Assembly: GCF_001279725.1 (NCBI RefSeq)
Contig: NZ_LGDE01000447.1
Location: forward strand, 1-64,000
Origin: Streptomyces sp. WM4235
GTDB lineage: Bacteria > Actinomycetota > Actinomycetes > Streptomycetales > Streptomycetaceae
Length of the DNA: 64,000 bases
Reading direction: 5' to 3'
Both the position numbers and the translations under genes were made by a program. The notes under the pieces were generated by a model. The model ran no database searches, was not told the origin of the DNA, and saw nothing but the letters and a program-made list of their open reading frames with translations. Positions within the stretch are counted from its first letter, which is position 1. Every line of letters starts with the position of its first letter. Below, piece by piece: positions 1-6,882 of the stretch.

Positions 1-966
1 GAGGGCCGCGCCGGCCAGGACGATGGCCGCGCCGACCGGGGTGTTCCAGTGGAGCTGCTCGCCCAGGACCAGGACGCCCGCCGTGGTGGCGATGACGGGG
101 ATGAAGTAGGTGACCATCTGTGCGGTGGTCGGGCCGACCTCCGTCACCAGTCCGTACTGCATCTGCAGGGCCAATCCGGTGCCGAGGGCGCCCAGGGCGA
201 TCACCGACAGGGTCGGCCAGAGCGGGAACGAGTGCGGCGCCGAAGTGAACAGGGCGCTGACCAGCAGCAGTTGGACCGTCGAGATGCCGAGCTGCGCGCC
301 GGTCAGGGCCACCGGCGAGCCGGGAGTGCCGGCCAGCGTGCGGCGGACGTAGATCCAGCCGATCGGGTAGCAGAGCGAGGCCAGCAGGGCGAGCGCGGTG
401 CCCGTGGCGTCGACCCCCGAGAAGCCCTGCCAGGCTCCGAGGACGGTGAGCACGCCGAGGAAGCCGAGGCCAAGGCCGGCGAACCGGCGGCGGGTGGGGC
501 GGTCCTCGGACAGGGCGACCAGGGAGAGGGCCATGCCCCACAGGGGGGAGGTCGCGTTGCAGATGCCGGCCAGGCTGGAGGGGATGCTCAGCTCGGCGTA
601 CGCGAAGAGCGAGAACGGCGCGGCGTTGAGCAGGAGCGCCGCCACCGTCAGGTGGGCCCAGGTCCGCCGGCCCCGGGGGAGCCGCTCGCGGCGCAGCAAC
701 AGGACCGTGAGCAGCGCGAGGGCGCCGAAGGCGACCCGACCGAGAGCGACCTGGAACGGGGCGTAGGCCTCCGTGCCCACCTTGATCAGCAGGAAGCTGA
801 AGCCCCAGATCACCGAGAGGACGGCGAACCGGATCCGCCAGTCGAGGCCGCCCCTGCGAGCGTCGGGCGGTGCGGCGACGGTCGCGGCGGCGGTGATCGG
901 CAGGGGATCGGGGAGGGAGTCGGGGAGAGCCTCGGCGGCCGGTCTCGGGGTGGTGGGTGCGCTCAT
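1..966 (-). CDS. EamA/DMT-family exporter (3' end cut by window edge)
   Basis: Membrane transporter of the drug/metabolite superfamily, likely exporting a small metabolite or amino acid. The ATG at 966 opens a hydrophilic N-terminus of about 42 residues. Hydrophobic segments then recur at regular spacing, starting with FAVLSVIWGFSFLLIKVG, which is typical of the first helix of EamA proteins. About nine membrane segments are visible before the frame runs off the left edge, so one helix and the C-terminus are probably missing. The gene is divergent from a LysR regulator 74 bp away, a common arrangement in which the regulator controls the exporter. The substrate cannot be told from sequence. Confidence 0.85.
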   Translation of the reverse strand, partial: MSAPTTPRPAAEALPDSLPDPLPITAAATVAAPPDARRGGLDWRIRFAVLSVIWGFSFLLIKVGTEAYAPFQVALGRVAFGALALLTVLLLRRERLPRGRRTWAHLTVAALLLNAAPFSLFAYAELSIPSSLAGICNATSPLWGMALSLVALSEDRPTRRRFAGLGLGFLGVLTVLGAWQGFSGVDATGTALALLASLCYPIGWIYVRRTLAGTPGSPVALTGAQLGISTVQLLLVSALFTSAPHSFPLWPTLSVIALGALGTGLALQMQYGLVTEVGPTTAQMVTYFIPVIATTAGVLVLGEQLHWNTPVGAAIVLAGAAL

Positions 967-992
967 GGGGTTTACTCTGTGGCGTCCGACGC

Positions 993-1040
993 ATTAGAAC
1001 AAGCGAGAATGTGTGGGGCTCTCGTCGTAGCATTGCTTAC
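993..1040. promoter_or_regulatory. Divergent control region for exporter and LysR gene
   Basis: The 74-bp gap between the two divergent genes holds an ATT-N12-AAT dyad (993-1010), close to the LysR-type T-N11-A pattern. A TAGCAT -10-like hexamer lies at 1028-1033, only 7 nt before the LysR ATG. No Shine-Dalgarno sequence precedes that ATG, so a leaderless transcript is plausible. Both points are inference from spacing. Confidence 0.35.
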
Positions 1041-1940
1041 ATGTTGAACCTGGAGCGCCTGCGCACCCTCGATGCCTTCGCCCGCCACGGCTCGGTCGGC
1101 GGCGCGGCGGACGGGCTGCACGTCACCACCTCCGCGGTCTCCCAGCAGATGGCCAAGTTGGAGCGGGAGGTGGGCCAGCCGCTGCTGGCCAAGAACGGGC
1201 GCGGAGTCCGGCTGACCGATGCCGGGCGTCTGCTCGCCGACCACGCGGCCCGGATCCTCTCCCAGGTCGAACTCGCCCAGGCCGAGGTCGAGGCCCAACG
1301 TGGATGTGCGGTAGGGGAGTTGCAGATCGGCGCCTTTCCGACCGCCATGCGCGGACTGCTGCCCGGGGCGCTGACGGCGCTGCGCACGGGACACCCCGAT
1401 CTCCGCACTCGAGTGCGGGAGCAGGAGCCGGGGGAGAGCATGGCCGCAGTGGTGCGCGGTGATCTCGACCTGGCCCTGGCCATCGACTGGCACAACAAGC
1501 GGATGCCGGTGCCCGTCGAGCTCACCCGCTGCCATCTGCTGGAGGACTCCGTCGACATCGCGGTGCCGGCCGGTCACCGGCACGCCGGGCGGTCCCTGGT
1601 TTCACTGGCCGACTTCGCCGACGAGGAGTGGATCTCCTGGAACGAGGGCCAGTTCTGTCACGAGTGGCTGGTGTTCACCCTGCGCGGCATCGGCATCGAG
1701 CCCCGCATCGCGCACATCGCCGAGGAGCACCACACCCAACTGGCCTTCGTCGAAGCGGGACTTGGCGTGTGCGTGACCCCCCGGCTGGGGCGTGGGCCCG
1801 TCCCGTCCGGGGTGCGACTGCTGCCGGTGAGCGACGCCGTCCGCCGGCACGTGTACGTCGTCTGGCGGGCGGACGCCGACCGGCGGCCCTCCGTCCGGGC
1901 CGCCGTCGACGCCCTCAAGGCGACCGCCTCGACGCTGTAG
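1041..1940 (+). CDS. LysR-family transcriptional regulator
   Basis: DNA-binding regulator of 299 residues, normal length for the family. Residues 1-60 form the winged helix-turn-helix (ERLRTLDAFARHGSVGGAAD, then TSAVSQQMAKLE). Residues from about 85 on are the periplasmic-binding-like effector domain. The ATG at 1041 is chosen because it begins exactly where the HTH begins; an upstream in-frame start at 957 would run through the divergent promoter. It most likely controls the exporter transcribed in the opposite direction. The effector is unknown. Confidence 0.9.
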   Translation: MLNLERLRTLDAFARHGSVGGAADGLHVTTSAVSQQMAKLEREVGQPLLAKNGRGVRLTDAGRLLADHAARILSQVELAQAEVEAQRGCAVGELQIGAFPTAMRGLLPGALTALRTGHPDLRTRVREQEPGESMAAVVRGDLDLALAIDWHNKRMPVPVELTRCHLLEDSVDIAVPAGHRHAGRSLVSLADFADEEWISWNEGQFCHEWLVFTLRGIGIEPRIAHIAEEHHTQLAFVEAGLGVCVTPRLGRGPVPSGVRLLPVSDAVRRHVYVVWRADADRRPSVRAAVDALKATASTL

Positions 1941-1969
1941 GACCGCCGCCTGGGGCCCGGGGCATGGCT

Positions 1970-2443
1970 CTAGAGCTTGCGGAAGTCCCACGAGACGATC
2001 GACTCCGGGGTGAGTCGTATCCAGGCGTGGCGCCCGTCGTGCGGCATCTCCTCGATCCCGAAGTTCTTCACCGGGAAGAGGCGTTCGGCCTCCGCCAGCT
2101 CCGGGCACGGCTCTCCCGTGCGGGGAGCCTCGCCCACGAAGACCGCGCTGCCGGACAGTTCGACCCCGCGCAGTTCGTCGTACGCCTCGCCCGCGTCCAC
2201 GACCACCGAGATCCGGGGGTCCTCGCGCAGGTCGGACCAGCGGCGGCTGCGCGTGATCGAGTACAGCCACAGCGAACTCCCGTCCCAGACGAACCACAGG
2301 GCCCCGACGTGGGGGCGTCCGTCCGGGGAGACGGTGGCCACCCGGCAGGTGCGCTGCTCGCGCAGGAACGCGTCCACCTCCTCGTCGGTCATCATGATGC
2401 GGCGGCCCCGCCGTTGCGTCCGGTCCACGCGTGCCTCGTCCAT
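1970..2443 (-). CDS. PPOX-class (pyridoxamine 5'-phosphate oxidase fold) flavoprotein
   Basis: Small split-barrel protein of 157 residues related to pyridoxamine-phosphate oxidases and the F420- or FMN-dependent PPOX enzymes of actinobacteria. The RTCRVATVSPDGRPHVGALW stretch (about residues 31-50) is the usual first two strands with the cofactor-phosphate region. Later blocks include RRWSDLREDPRISVVVDAG and a C-terminal SWDFRKL. The start at 2443 is uncertain: the ATG pair at 2395-2390 would remove about 16 charged residues and begin nearer the fold. The gene is divergent from the isochorismatase-fold gene. Cofactor and substrate are not determinable here. Confidence 0.8.
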   Translation of the reverse strand: MDEARVDRTQRRGRRIMMTDEEVDAFLREQRTCRVATVSPDGRPHVGALWFVWDGSSLWLYSITRSRRWSDLREDPRISVVVDAGEAYDELRGVELSGSAVFVGEAPRTGEPCPELAEAERLFPVKNFGIEEMPHDGRHAWIRLTPESIVSWDFRKL

Positions 2444-2464
2444 CCGTCCCGCGCCCCTTCACAT

Positions 2465-2479
2465 CTGACTGTGTGTCAG
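2465..2479. promoter_or_regulatory. Inverted repeat CTGAC-N5-GTCAG between divergent genes
   Basis: A perfect 5-bp dyad with a 5-nt centre sits midway between the divergent starts at 2443 and 2520. Size and place suit a dimeric repressor operator. No cognate regulator is adjacent, so this remains a candidate site. Confidence 0.35.
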
Positions 2480-2519
2480 GAATCATGCGGGCTCTTCGGC
2501 CGTCACGCCAGGGGGAGCC

Positions 2520-3134
2520 ATGCCGGAACTCGATCCCGCCACCACCGCGCTGCTCACCGTCGAATGCCAGAACGGCGTCGTCGGCGAGGAGAGCGCCCTG
2601 CCCGAACTGGCCAAGGAAGCCCGCGACTCGGGGATGCTGGATCGGGTGGCCGCGCTGGTCGACGCCGCCCGGGGAGCGGGCGTACAGGTGCTGCACGCCG
2701 TCGCGGAGCGGCGGCCGGACGGACTCGGCGCCAACGCCAACGCGCGGCTCTTCCGGGCCGCCGGCAAGCTCCCGGTGCGCCAACTCAGCGGGAGCCGCGC
2801 GGTCGAGGTCGCCGCCCCCATCGTGGTGGCCGAGCGGGACCTGGTCGTGCGCCGGCTCCACGGCCTCTCCCCGATGGCCGGCACCGACCTGGACGCCCTG
2901 CTGCGCAACCTCGGTGTCCGCACCCTCGTCGTCACCGGAGTCTCCTCGAACATCGCGATCCCCAACACCGTCTTCGACGCCGTGAACCTCGGCTACCGGG
3001 TGGTGGTCCCGTCCGACGCGATCACCGGGGTACCCGCGGCGTACACCGCCGAGGTGATCCGCAACGCGCTGGCGCTGGTCGCCACCATCACCACGACGCG
3101 GGAGTTGCTCGACGGGTGGGCCGTGCCGCGGTGA
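2520..3134 (+). CDS. Isochorismatase-fold protein lacking the catalytic triad
   Basis: A 204-residue protein with the overall cysteine-hydrolase (isochorismatase/nicotinamidase) fold: N-terminal ALLTVECQNGVV, central [17 protein letters not shown], and the core block starting VVTGVSSN near residue 138. All three expected catalytic positions appear changed. Glu15 replaces the Asp of the usual VIDMQN motif. Leu113, next to Arg112, falls where the Lys is expected. Ala146 replaces the nucleophilic Cys of the usual TxxCVxxTARDA motif. The frame is intact and the fold motifs are kept, so it looks like a maintained pseudoenzyme or a non-hydrolytic binding protein, not a decaying gene. The ATG is preceded by a GGGGGAG ribosome site. 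There is no siderophore or NAD gene nearby. Confidence 0.8.
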   Translation: MPELDPATTALLTVECQNGVVGEESALPELAKEARDSGMLDRVAALVDAARGAGVQVLHAVAERRPDGLGANANARLFRAAGKLPVRQLSGSRAVEVAAPIVVAERDLVVRRLHGLSPMAGTDLDALLRNLGVRTLVVTGVSSNIAIPNTVFDAVNLGYRVVVPSDAITGVPAAYTAEVIRNALALVATITTTRELLDGWAVPR

Positions 3135-3164
3135 CCCCCGCAACCTCGCCGGACGCTGTCCGGA

Positions 3165-3245
3165 GTGATCGCGACCCGCCACGTCGCGCCCCTGCGTGAG
3201 GATGGCTCGCCGCCGGGACTGGTCGACGACCTCGGCACCCGTGTC
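3165..3245 (+). pseudogene. Decayed 5' fragment of the downstream HipA-like gene
   Basis: The stretch from GTGATCGCGACC at 3165 closely matches the start of the intact kinase gene at 3761. Translated, it reads MIATRHVAPLREDGSPPG then LVDDLGTRV, against VIATRYVTPLREGGSLPG then IVEADDLGTYV in the intact copy. Similarity is lost after about 3245, and neither the catalytic Asp nor the kinase core follows. The upstream leader also differs. This is best read as the residue of a tandem duplication that has largely decayed. Confidence 0.7.
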
Positions 3246-3749
3246 ACGCAGGTCGGGCCCTCGGGCCCACACGGCCGGACCTCCCCGCAGCCTCCCCGTA
3301 CGGCCCCGCGAGCCCCGCCCCGACCGGAGTTCGAGCAGCACATCCGCGACGAAGGCCGGATTCCGGATGGAGTGCACCCTGAGGCTCCGCTCCATGCCCC
3401 AAGGCGCACTGCGGGACTGCTGGGTGGGATCGCTGCTGCCGCACGAGCTGTGAGACATCCCCCGACAGGCAGGCCGGTGTCACGTACAGCGGGTACGCCC
3501 GGCCCCGCGGCGCGCGGGCCGGGGCGTCCGCGACCGCCTCCACACGCGCGACCACCATGCTCACTCCGTGCCGGAGGCAGGCAGCATCGGGCGCCGGGCC
3601 ATCGCCGGTCTGCCGGGGAGCCGGGGGAGCGAGGTCTCCGGCTCGAACGCCCGGATTGTTCCCGGGGCTGACCGACGGTCCGACCGGGCTGGGCAGCCGT
3701 TCGGGAAAACCTTGGATCGTGCAGCGCGTTCGCCCGTTAGCCTGGGAAA
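3246..3749. other. Gene-free spacer before the HipA-like kinase
   Basis: About 500 bp with no supportable gene. Open frames here have irregular composition and no family resemblance. The last bases before the next gene hold a TAGCCT hexamer (3738-3743) 6 nt before the ATG at 3750 and no Shine-Dalgarno sequence. That suggests a leaderless transcript for the kinase. Confidence 0.5.
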
Positions 3750-4619
3750 ATGCTCACAGAAGTGATCGCGACCCGTTACGTCACGCCCCTGCGTGAGGGC
3801 GGCTCGCTGCCGGGGATCGTCGAGGCCGACGATCTCGGCACCTACGTCATGAAGTTCACCGGGGCCGGCCAGGGGCGCAAGACCCTGGTCGCCGAGGTCG
3901 TCTGCGGCCGACTGGCCCAGCGGCTGGGCCTGCGGGTCCCGCGCCTGGTGCAGATGCAGCTCGACCCCGTCATCGGGCTCGGCGAGCCCGACCAGGAGGT
4001 TCAGGAGCTGCTGAAGGCCAGCGGCGGATTGAACCTCGGGATGGACTACCTGCCCGGCTCGATCGGCTTCGACCCGCTCGCGTACCAGGTGGACCCCGTC
4101 GAGGCCGGACGCGTGGTCTGGTTCGACGCCCTCATCAACAACGTCGACCGTTCCTGGCGCAACCCGAACCTTCTCGTCTGGCACGGCGACCTGTGGCTCA
4201 TCGACCACGGCGCCACCATGATCTGGCAGCACAACTGGCCGACCGCGGCGACCGCCGCCGCCAAGTCCTACAACGCCTCCGACCACGTCCTGGCCCCCGT
4301 CGGACCCGACATCGCGGCCGCCGCCGCGGAGCTCGCGCCGCTGGTGACGAGGGAGCTGCTCGACGAGGTGACCGCGGACGTGCCGGACGAGTGGCTGGTC
4401 GACGAGCCCGGTTTCGACTCCACGGACGCCGTGCGACGCGCCTATGTGGACGCGTTGCTGCCGCGGGCGGCCGGCATCCACGAGAGGATCACCATGGAGG
4501 CCGAGGTCCGGCCGAGGTCGGGTCCGCCCGGGTGGCTGGCCGAGCGCCTCGCACCGCCGCGCGCCAAGACCGAGCCCGACGAGAAGAAGCCCGACGAGAA
4601 GAAGAGCGACAGCGAGTGA
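3750..4619 (+). CDS. HipA-like kinase-domain protein
   Basis: A 289-residue protein of the HipA-like kinase group, shorter than true HipA toxins (about 440 residues) and lacking their N-terminal subdomain. Visible kinase features are a possible ATP-contact Lys35 in TYVMKFTGAG, the catalytic-loop block FDALINNVDRSWRNPNLL (Asp133, Asn138) and the metal-binding LIDHG with Asp152. The C-terminus is a highly charged tail of repeated PDEKK units. The gene overlaps the following DUF3037 gene by 3 nt (the next gene starts GTG inside the GTGA), which implies translational coupling and a joint function. No HipB-like antitoxin is present. Known HipA proteins phosphorylate aminoacyl-tRNA synthetases; the target here is unknown. 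Confidence 0.82.
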   Translation: MLTEVIATRYVTPLREGGSLPGIVEADDLGTYVMKFTGAGQGRKTLVAEVVCGRLAQRLGLRVPRLVQMQLDPVIGLGEPDQEVQELLKASGGLNLGMDYLPGSIGFDPLAYQVDPVEAGRVVWFDALINNVDRSWRNPNLLVWHGDLWLIDHGATMIWQHNWPTAATAAAKSYNASDHVLAPVGPDIAAAAAELAPLVTRELLDEVTADVPDEWLVDEPGFDSTDAVRRAYVDALLPRAAGIHERITMEAEVRPRSGPPGWLAERLAPPRAKTEPDEKKPDEKKSDSE

Positions 4620-4999
4620 TCAAGCGGGACGTGTTCGAGTACGCGCTGGTGCGTGTGGTGCCCCGGATGGAGCGCGGCGAGTGTTTCAACGCCGGCGTGA
4701 TCGTCTACTGCCGGGCGCACTCCTACGTCGCCGCGCGCACCCACCTCGACGAGGGCAAGTTGCTCGCCCTCGACCCAGAGGCCGACGTGAGCGGTGTACG
4801 GGCCGCGCTGCTCGGGGTCGAGGGGCTGTGCGCGGGCGGCGAGTCGGCCGGTCAGGCGGCGGGCGACGAGCCCGGCCGCAGGTTCCGCTGGCTGATCGCG
4901 CCGCGCAGCACCGTGGTGCAGCCGGGCCCGGTACACACCGGCCTGACGGCCGACCCGGAGGCCGAGGTGGAACGGCTGCTGGAGCTGCTGGTGCGCTGA
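4616..4999 (+). CDS. DUF3037 family protein
   Basis: Protein of 127 residues that begins MIKRDVFEYALVRVVPRMER and continues with GECFNAGVIVYC, the conserved opening of the DUF3037 family. It has no signal peptide or membrane segment. The GTG start overlaps the kinase stop codon (4617-4619), so the two are almost certainly made together. DUF3037 genes often neighbour HipA-like kinase genes, from general recollection, but the biochemical role of the family is not established. It could be a kinase partner, a substrate or an antitoxin-like inhibitor; the sequence does not decide. Confidence 0.82.
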   Translation: MIKRDVFEYALVRVVPRMERGECFNAGVIVYCRAHSYVAARTHLDEGKLLALDPEADVSGVRAALLGVEGLCAGGESAGQAAGDEPGRRFRWLIAPRSTVVQPGPVHTGLTADPEAEVERLLELLVR

Positions 5000-5057
5000 G
5001 CGCGGCGGACCCTCCGGGGATCGGCGCGCGACCCGGGGGCCCTGCGGGCCGGCGCCG

Positions 5058-5086
5058 TTGACACCGGGTGCCAGGGCTCCTAGCGT
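5058..5086 (+). promoter_or_regulatory. Consensus housekeeping promoter for the SDR operon
   Basis: TTGACA at 5058-5063 and TAGCGT at 5081-5086 are separated by exactly 17 nt, matching the principal-sigma consensus. It points to the fabG-like gene, with a leader of about 80 nt. Confidence 0.75.
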
Positions 5087-5172
5087 CTGTCCAGCCGAAG
5101 CTACTAAGCGGTTGCTCACCCATGAGGGGCCGCGTCGGCGCACCGAGGATTCCAAGCGCGAGGAGATCCAGC

Positions 5173-5934
5173 ATGTCCACCACCGAGCAGCGCGTCGCGA
5201 TCGTGACCGGGGCGGCCCGGGGCATCGGCGCGGCCACCGCCGTACGCCTGGCCGCCGAAGGCCGTGCGGTCGCCGTACTCGACCTGGACGAGGCGGCCTG
5301 CAAGGACACCGTCGAGGCGATCACGGCGGCCGGCGGCAGGGCCGTCGCCATCGGCTGCGACGTCTCCGACAGCGCGCAGGTGGAGGCGGCCGTCGAGCGC
5401 GTGGCGAGCACGCTCGGCGCCCCGACCATCCTGGTCAACAACGCGGGCGTGCTCCGCGACAACCTGCTCTTCAAGATGAGCGCCACCGACTGGGACACGG
5501 TCATGAACGTGCACCTGCGGGGCGCCTTCCTGATGGCGCGGGCCTGTCAGAAGTACATGGTGGAGGCCAAGTTCGGCCGCGTCGTGAACCTTTCCAGCAG
5601 CTCCGCCCTCGGCAACCGCGGCCAGGCCAACTACTCCGCCGCGAAGGCCGGTCTGCAGGGCTTCACCAAGACCCTGGCCATCGAGCTCGGGAAGTTCGGC
5701 GTGACCGCCAACGCCGTCGCCCCCGGCTTCATCGCCACGGAGATGACCGCTCAGACGGCCGCCCGGGTCGGCATGGGCTTCGAGGACTTCCAGGCCGCCG
5801 CCGCCACCCAGATCCCGGTGCAGCGCGTCGGCAACCCGGACGACATCGCCAACGCCATCGCCTTCTTCACGGGCGACGCGGCCGGCTTCGTCTCCGGGCA
5901 GGTCCTGTACGTGGCCGGCGGCCCGCTCAACTGA
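5173..5934 (+). CDS. fabG: SDR-family 3-oxoacyl-ACP reductase-like protein
   Basis: Classical short-chain dehydrogenase of 253 residues, NAD(P)H-dependent, cytosolic. The cofactor motif TGAARGIG starts at residue 12, followed by NNAG, then the catalytic Ser in NLSSSSALGNRG and the Tyr/Lys pair of NYSAAKAG. The C-terminus ends with the usual ITGQV-like block (VSGQVLYVAGG). Overall resemblance to FabG is strong, but Streptomyces genomes carry many FabG-like paralogues, so fatty-acid synthesis is only one possible role. The ATG at 5173 is preceded by AGGAG; in-frame starts upstream lie in or near the promoter. A second SDR gene follows 34 bp downstream, probably in the same operon. Confidence 0.85.
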   Translation: MSTTEQRVAIVTGAARGIGAATAVRLAAEGRAVAVLDLDEAACKDTVEAITAAGGRAVAIGCDVSDSAQVEAAVERVASTLGAPTILVNNAGVLRDNLLFKMSATDWDTVMNVHLRGAFLMARACQKYMVEAKFGRVVNLSSSSALGNRGQANYSAAKAGLQGFTKTLAIELGKFGVTANAVAPGFIATEMTAQTAARVGMGFEDFQAAAATQIPVQRVGNPDDIANAIAFFTGDAAGFVSGQVLYVAGGPLN

Positions 5935-5968
5935 CGCGCGGCGACGAACGAGAGGCAGGGCGTACGGC

Positions 5969-6730
5969 ATGACGTACAGCGGCAACGACAGCGGCAAGGT
6001 CGCACTGATCACCGGGGCGAGCCGGGGCATCGGCTACGGCATCGCGGAGGCACTGGTCGCCCGGGGCGATCGGGTGTGCATCACCGGGCGCAACGAGGAC
6101 ACCCTCAAGGAGGCCGTCGAGCGGCTCGGGGCGGACCGGGTGCTCGGAGTCGCCGGGAAGGCGCACGACGAGGCCCACCAGGCCGTCGCCGTGGAGCGGA
6201 CGATGGAGGCCTTCGGCCGGGTCGACTTCCTGGTCAACAACGCCGGCACCAACCCGGTCTTCGGGCCGATCGCGGACCTGGACCTGGGCGTCGCGCGCAA
6301 GGTCTTCGAGACGAACGTGATCTCGGCGCTCGGTTTCGCGCAGCGGACCTGGCACGCCTGGCAGAAGGACAACGGCGGGGCGATCGTGAACATCGCCTCC
6401 ATCGCCGGCGTCTCCGCCTCGCCCTTCATCGGCGCGTACGGAATGAGCAAGGCCGCGATGGTCAACCTCACCCTCCAGCTCGCGCACGAGATGGCGCCGG
6501 GCGTGCGGGTCAACGCCATCGCCCCCGCGGTGGTGAAGACGAAGTTCGCGCAGGCGCTCTACGAAGGTCGTGAGCAGGAGGCCGCGGCGGCCTATCCGCT
6601 CGGCCGCCTCGGGGTCCCGGAGGACATCGGGGGTGCCGCGGCCTTTCTTACATCTGCACAAGCGGAATGGATCACGGGACAAACTCTGGTCGTCGACGGG
6701 GGAATGTTCCTCAATGCCGGGGTGCACTGA
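5969..6730 (+). CDS. SDR-family oxidoreductase
   Basis: Second short-chain dehydrogenase, 253 residues. It has TGASRGIGYGIAEAL for cofactor binding (about residues 14-28), NNAGTN, the active-site NIASIAGVSASP with catalytic Ser, and YGMSKAA with Tyr and Lys. The C-terminal WITGQTLVVDGG is standard for the family. The gene follows the fabG-like gene with a 34-bp gap and no terminator between. The last 30 codons contain several codons rare in this genome (CTT, ACA, TCT, GCA, CAA and similar), a marked change from the preceding text. Substrate unknown. A strong hairpin follows the stop. Confidence 0.88.
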   Translation: MTYSGNDSGKVALITGASRGIGYGIAEALVARGDRVCITGRNEDTLKEAVERLGADRVLGVAGKAHDEAHQAVAVERTMEAFGRVDFLVNNAGTNPVFGPIADLDLGVARKVFETNVISALGFAQRTWHAWQKDNGGAIVNIASIAGVSASPFIGAYGMSKAAMVNLTLQLAHEMAPGVRVNAIAPAVVKTKFAQALYEGREQEAAAAYPLGRLGVPEDIGGAAAFLTSAQAEWITGQTLVVDGGMFLNAGVH

Positions 6731-6741
6731 CCGATAACCGG

Positions 6742-6774
6742 ACGCATTTGCCTCCCAGGGGGAGGCAAATGCGT
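6742..6774 (+). terminator. Perfect 15-bp stem hairpin after the SDR operon
   Basis: ACGCATTTGCCTCCC pairs perfectly with its complement at 6760-6774 around a 3-nt loop, starting 12 nt after the SDR stop codon. There is no U-tract, as is usual for actinobacterial terminators. Confidence 0.8.
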
Positions 6775-6798
6775 ACCTAATACGCACGTAATCGGTCA

Positions 6799-6838
6799 AG
6801 TGCCTCACGAAACCTGCCCATTGGATTTGTGAGGCACT
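6799..6838. repeat. 10-bp inverted repeat overlapping the binding-protein promoter
   Basis: AGTGCCTCAC (6799-6808) and GTGAGGCACT (6829-6838) are perfect inverted arms with a 20-nt spacer. The right arm lies within the -35/-10 spacer of the predicted promoter of the next gene. It may be an operator or a second hairpin. Confidence 0.5.
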
Positions 6839-6848
6839 GCGGTAGGGT
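6821..6848 (+). promoter_or_regulatory. Promoter of the peptide-binding lipoprotein gene
   Basis: TTGGAT (6821-6826) and TAGGGT (6843-6848) with a 16-nt spacer form a plausible promoter about 35 nt before the start codon. Confidence 0.5.
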
Positions 6849-6882
6849 CTGCCGCACCCCTGGCTGATCGAGGAGCGTGCGC

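Noticed and set aside
2520..3134. Isochorismatase-fold gene as part of a siderophore pathway
   Set aside because: No dihydroxybenzoate or peptide-synthetase genes are nearby, and the catalytic residues are missing.
4616..4999. DUF3037 gene as a classical HipB antitoxin
   Set aside because: It lacks any helix-turn-helix motif and lies downstream of the kinase, unlike hipB.
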